DNA of 64,000 nucleotides, taken from Tetraselmis striata (lineage: Eukaryota; Chlorophyta; Chlorodendrophyceae; Chlorodendrales; Chlorodendraceae). Under the pieces are notes generated by a model. The model was not told the DNA's origin and made no database searches. It was given only the letters and a program-made list of their open reading frames with translations. Below, piece after piece: positions 61,033 through 64,000 of the stretch (the first letter of the stretch is position 1; every line of letters begins with the position of its first letter). Position numbers and translations under genes: made by a program. The stretch lies in assembly GCA_006384855.1 (NCBI GenBank), contig VCJN01003481.1, positions 1-64,000 of the forward strand, given 5' to 3'.

Positions 61033-61460
61033 GGTTGTGCTGTGGAATGGAGGAGATCAGCAATGTAAGGACGCTGCCCGTGGAGAGTCTTGGCGAGCAT
61101 GTGCAAAAGCTCTTTTGGCTGAAGAGGGAGGCGGGCCGTCGGAAGATGGGCGACGGGGCGCCGGGCTACTGGCGTGGAAACGGCCGCGGAGAGCGCCGAG
61201 GAGACGTCATCAAGTTCTACTTCACCCTCAAGAAGGACTTGAGCACTGGAAGCCCCTCGCTTGGCTGGGCGCTGTGGCAGTATGCCCTGAGAAGGGAAGG
61301 CGCCACTGGAGCCACCAAGGCCGACACAGCTGGGGATTGGGCCATCGGCTGGTTACGGAGATCAGAGACATCATCCGAGGAGAGCCGCCCCCAGAAACGC
61401 TCCCGTGTGAAAGATTGCGAAGATGAAGGGCCTGAGGTAGCCGCCCAGCCGGCTGTGTGA
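61033..61460 (+). CDS. C-terminal exon with NAC-like motif
   Basis: This plus frame, after an acceptor-like GTACACAG, runs to a stop TGA near 61460. It reads MEEISNVRTLPVESLGEHVQ, KLFWLKREAGRRKMGDG, APGYWRGNGRGERRGD, VIKFYFTLKKDLSTGS and LGWALWQYALRREG, then an acidic/basic tail with a PQKRSR patch. The order GYW-x-x-x-G, then a beta-like hydrophobic strand, then W-x-x-x-x-Y-x-L matches subdomains C and D of plant NAC transcription factors (GYWKATG...WxMxEYRL). Subdomains A and B are not visible upstream. Alternative frames are open here, so coding is probable but not certain. Confidence 0.35.
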
Positions 61461-61512
61461 TGATGAGCAAAGCGACACTAGGGTGTGGCTTGCATAATTC
61501 GTTGCTGTGCGT

Positions 61513-61619
61513 CAGCTGTACTCAGATAGCACCGCAAGCTCGGTTCATCTTCTTGGTTCATCTTCTTCTCATGAACCAAGAAGATAAACCGAGCTTGCAG
61601 TGCTATCTGAGTACAGCTG
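61513..61619 (-). repeat. Near-perfect 49-bp inverted repeat (hairpin A)
   Basis: The arms 61513-61561 and 61571-61619 match at 47 of 49 positions around a 9-nt loop. The plus arm begins CAGCTGTACTCAGATAGCAC. The two mismatches would be A-C in a plus transcript but G-U in a minus transcript. This suggests, without proving, that folding of a minus transcript matters. It lies downstream of the NAC-like frame. Confidence 0.9.
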
Positions 61620-61633
61620 GCACACCGGCACGT

Positions 61634-61920
61634 CGTTGCTGCTTGTTGCGCATATGGCTGTGCCGATTGTGCTGTGGCACCAGCGCGCTTCATTTTGCTT
61701 CTTGCGTGCGACGTGCGACGCGGAAGCAAAGCTGTGGGTATCGCCAGTATGCTTGATGATGTCTTGGTCTTCGGTGGTGGCCTGGACACGGCAGACCAAG
61801 GCATCATGAAGCATACTGGCGAAACTCAGAGTTTTGCTTTCGCGCCGCACGCACAGAGGCGATATGTGGCGTGCTGGTGCCACAACATAATCTGCACAGC
61901 CATATGCGCAACAGGCAACG
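61634..61920. repeat. Long imperfect inverted repeat (hairpin B)
   Basis: The left arm (from 61634, CGTTGCTGCTTGTTGCGCAT) pairs along its length, imperfectly, with the right arm ending at 61920 (CAACAGGCAACG). The arms are about 130 nt each, with shared blocks GCATATGGCTGTGC, TGTGGCACCAGC, CGCCAGTATGCTT and CCTTGGTCT. The shape resembles long algal miRNA/siRNA precursors, or a short palindromic transposon. Confidence 0.8.
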
Positions 61921-62220
61921 TTTGTGTTGAAAGTCGAGCGCCCCAAAATGCTCAGAGTAAATCACCCCGGAACCTTTCATTCGTTATGTTGTCCCGCCAT
62001 GCATGACACCGTCGTTAAATTAGGCAAGTGATGGTAGGGGTGTCGGGGGGGGGGGGGGGAGGTTAGGGGCAGTTCGCAAATTTTAGTGGATGTCAGTTGC
62101 CATGGGCGGTGTGCCAGCATGGGCGCATGGAGCGGACATGGTGCAATAAATTAATACACTTCACTCCAGCCCTTTTGTACCTGCATGCACAAAGGGAGGC
62201 CTGCGCCGCGCAGCGATGCA
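61921..62220. other. Intergenic stretch
   Basis: This stretch holds a poly-G run (62045-62059) and no gene. Confidence 0.5.
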
Positions 62221-62920
62221 AGCCGAGCAGCCGAGCCGCCCTGTTGGAAGTCCGTAATAATGCCCGCTAATGTCCCATCGAGGCCTGATACAATAGCATG
62301 CCAATGCAGCGCATCATGCTCCCCACTGCTCTTTGAACGACTGCATCCGTGCGAGGAATTAGCCCCCCCCCCCCCTTCTTTGGGCAAGCAAGTCATAATA
62401 TATTTGACCCCCCATTTTAATACTTGACCCCACACGCTGCTGTGGGTGTTCGGAAGTGGTCATCCGTGGTGTGGGCATGAAGACAGCGCGAAGTAACCTA
62501 GAAGTATACATTGCGGGCTCGGTATTTCAGCTTTAAGTGATGAAGGTGTCGCCTATCGCAAGCAGAGCAGCCGGGCCGCCCTGTTGGAAGTCCGTATTAA
62601 TTCCCACTAATGTCCCATCGAGGCCTGATACAATAGCATGCCAATGCAGCGCATCATGCTCCCCACTGCTCTTTGAACGACTGCATCCGTGCGAGGAATT
62701 AGCGCCCCCCCCCCCCCCCCCCCCCCCCCTTCTTTGGGCAAGCATGGAATTATTCAATATTTGACCCCCCATTTTAATACTTGACCCCACACGCTGCTGT
62801 GGGTGGTCGGAAGTGGTCATCCGTGATGTGGGCATGAGGACAGCGCGAAGTAACCTAGAAGTACACATCCATACATTGCGGGCTCGATATTTCAGCCTCA
62901 AGTGATGAAGGTGTCGCATG
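62221..62920. repeat. Tandem duplication, about 340-bp unit, two copies
   Basis: Copy 1 (62221-62556) and copy 2 (62561-62920) share CGCCCTGTTGGAAGTCCGTA and then GTCCCATCGAGGCCTGATAC, with only scattered changes. The C run inside differs in length: about 13 in copy 1 (62364-62376) and about 26 in copy 2 (62704-62729). On the minus strand both encode the same peptide-like piece (SSGEHDALHWHAIVSGLDGT), perhaps a fragment of an unidentified transposon protein. Confidence 0.9.
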
Positions 62921-64000
62921 TCGCATGATATAGAAACGTCACTGGCCTTCAGACGGCTGCAGGCTACGCACTATTCACTCAGTGGACCCTATGCGGGTTC
63001 GTCCCGCCAGGTCGGCAGACAGCTGGCCTGCTTAGCATGAAAACACCAAGCGGGAATAAAGTTGTAAGAATTTTCCAATTTCAAATAGAAACGTGTCACG
63101 GTCGCGATATCGACGTCAGCTCAGGTGCAGATGTGCAGCCACATCCGGATGTACTCGAATACATCGTGGCACGTATTCCCAAATCAATCCATAGCGCGCA
63201 GTATTTCGCAGAAAACCATTTCGACTTGTTCTCCCCTTGAGTCATTGGCGGCATGTTCCAGAACATGTGCTCAGACCTGCGCACTGTATTTTTTGCAGAG
63301 TCGTTGTCGAGGGGGGCAGCCTGCACTTATCCCACGATGCGGATAGTATCACCATTCACGTGTGCGATCGAAAGCACTTTAAATGTGTTACTACTCACAC
63401 CTCACAAAGCACAGCCAGCTACGCCGCCGCTCATTCTATACCTTATTGGATAATTGTTCTGTGACGTTCATCGTGACTGGGCCAATAACACAACCTACGT
63501 GCAGGGTGTGTAGTAATGACTCACACTGATGAGAACAACACCATATACCTTTCAACGATTGCATGCACTCTTTGGGCTTAAGCTCGCCCATTCTACAGTA
63601 GTCCATACATATGCCCATCTACCAGCGAGAGCATGCCATACACCGTGGCTACGCCGCCAATAGCGTTTTACTGCCCTACGAGTCGCCCCCGTTTTAGCCA
63701 TGTGCTAGAGCATGACATTGCTCGTCTAGAAATTATGCTATGAGTGCGATAACCAAAAGAAACAGCGTCTATGCTTCTCGGCGTGGGAGGCGTGATGGTC
63801 ACCATACAGGGTTCCATGGTCACCATCAAGTGACATTATAGATAGCTTGGAAGGCGCAGTGCTGATACACGTGGATTTAATTATTTGCACATATGTGGGA
63901 TGATCAAGAACACACGACAAAAGTCCGCTGTAAATATATGATATTACTGACTATATTGTGTCGCACATATTATCAACTATCCGTACTGCTGTACTTCTAT
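62921..64000. other. Terminal stretch without a supported gene
   Basis: A 67-residue plus ORF (63037-63240) ends in FDLFSP without a recognised domain. The rest is AT-richer sequence with short ORFs. Nothing else was recognised. Confidence 0.4.

Noticed and set aside
1..64000. CRISPR arrays, rRNA genes and bacterial operons
   Set aside because: None was seen. The repeats lack spacers of CRISPR type and the genes are spliced and eukaryotic.

Overview
The window looks like nuclear DNA of a chlamydomonadalean (volvocine-type) green alga. The evidence is GC-rich intron-dense genes with GTGAGT/GTGCGC-type donors, TGTAA 3'-end signals, a plastid-targeted tetrapyrrole enzyme, long poly-C/poly-G tracts inside introns, and a dense mix of non-LTR, LTR and tyrosine-recombinase retroelements. 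No organelle or bacterial features were seen.

Host genes. Four spliced genes were resolved exon by exon with consistent reading phase. (1) GSA, glutamate-1-semialdehyde aminomutase (6892-9646, +, six exons, 466 aa). (2) An alpha-type protein kinase (11633-13198, +, five exons, 324 aa). (3) A PA2G4/EBP1-like protein of the methionine-aminopeptidase fold (46032-49901, +, eleven exons, 372 aa). (4) A conventional Ser/Thr-type kinase domain (51300-53933, -, nine exons, N-terminus unresolved). A small three-exon coiled-coil protein (13654-14563, -) was also assembled. Weaker gene candidates are a possible secreted peptide at 54.3-54.6 kb and Cys-rich and NAC-like exons between 58.4 and 61.5 kb.

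Mobile DNA dominates 15-46 kb. In order: an R2-like non-LTR retrotransposon with restriction-like endonuclease and a 13-bp target duplication (15002-19433, -); a tyrosine-recombinase element bounded by 184-bp direct repeats and lacking reverse transcriptase (22673-25767, -); a second, decayed tyrosine recombinase (26.2-27.2 kb, -); a Gag-only terminal-repeat element (27368-29816, +); a 5'-truncated copy of the R2-like element (29962-31652, +); a 7.56-kb Ty3/gypsy chromovirus-like element (31653-39209, -); a hAT-like transposase relic (39.2-40.4 kb, -); a 1.35-kb terminal-inverted-repeat element (40925-42278); and a second, inverted copy of the tyrosine-recombinase element (43.6-45.5 kb, +). 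Tiny 5'-truncated retroposon ends with exact target duplications lie at 5.8-6.2 kb and 45.55 kb.

The most unusual observations are in the Ty3/gypsy element. Its Gag begins with a Nudix-hydrolase-like domain, and gag and pol are in one frame separated by a single UAG followed by G, which could be a readthrough signal. Other points of interest are a Gag with an N-terminal signal-anchor-like segment, two adjacent long hairpins at 61.5-61.9 kb that resemble algal small-RNA precursors, a NAC-like motif in an algal ORF, and a nearly homogeneous 27-copy 30-bp minisatellite at 2.0-2.8 kb.
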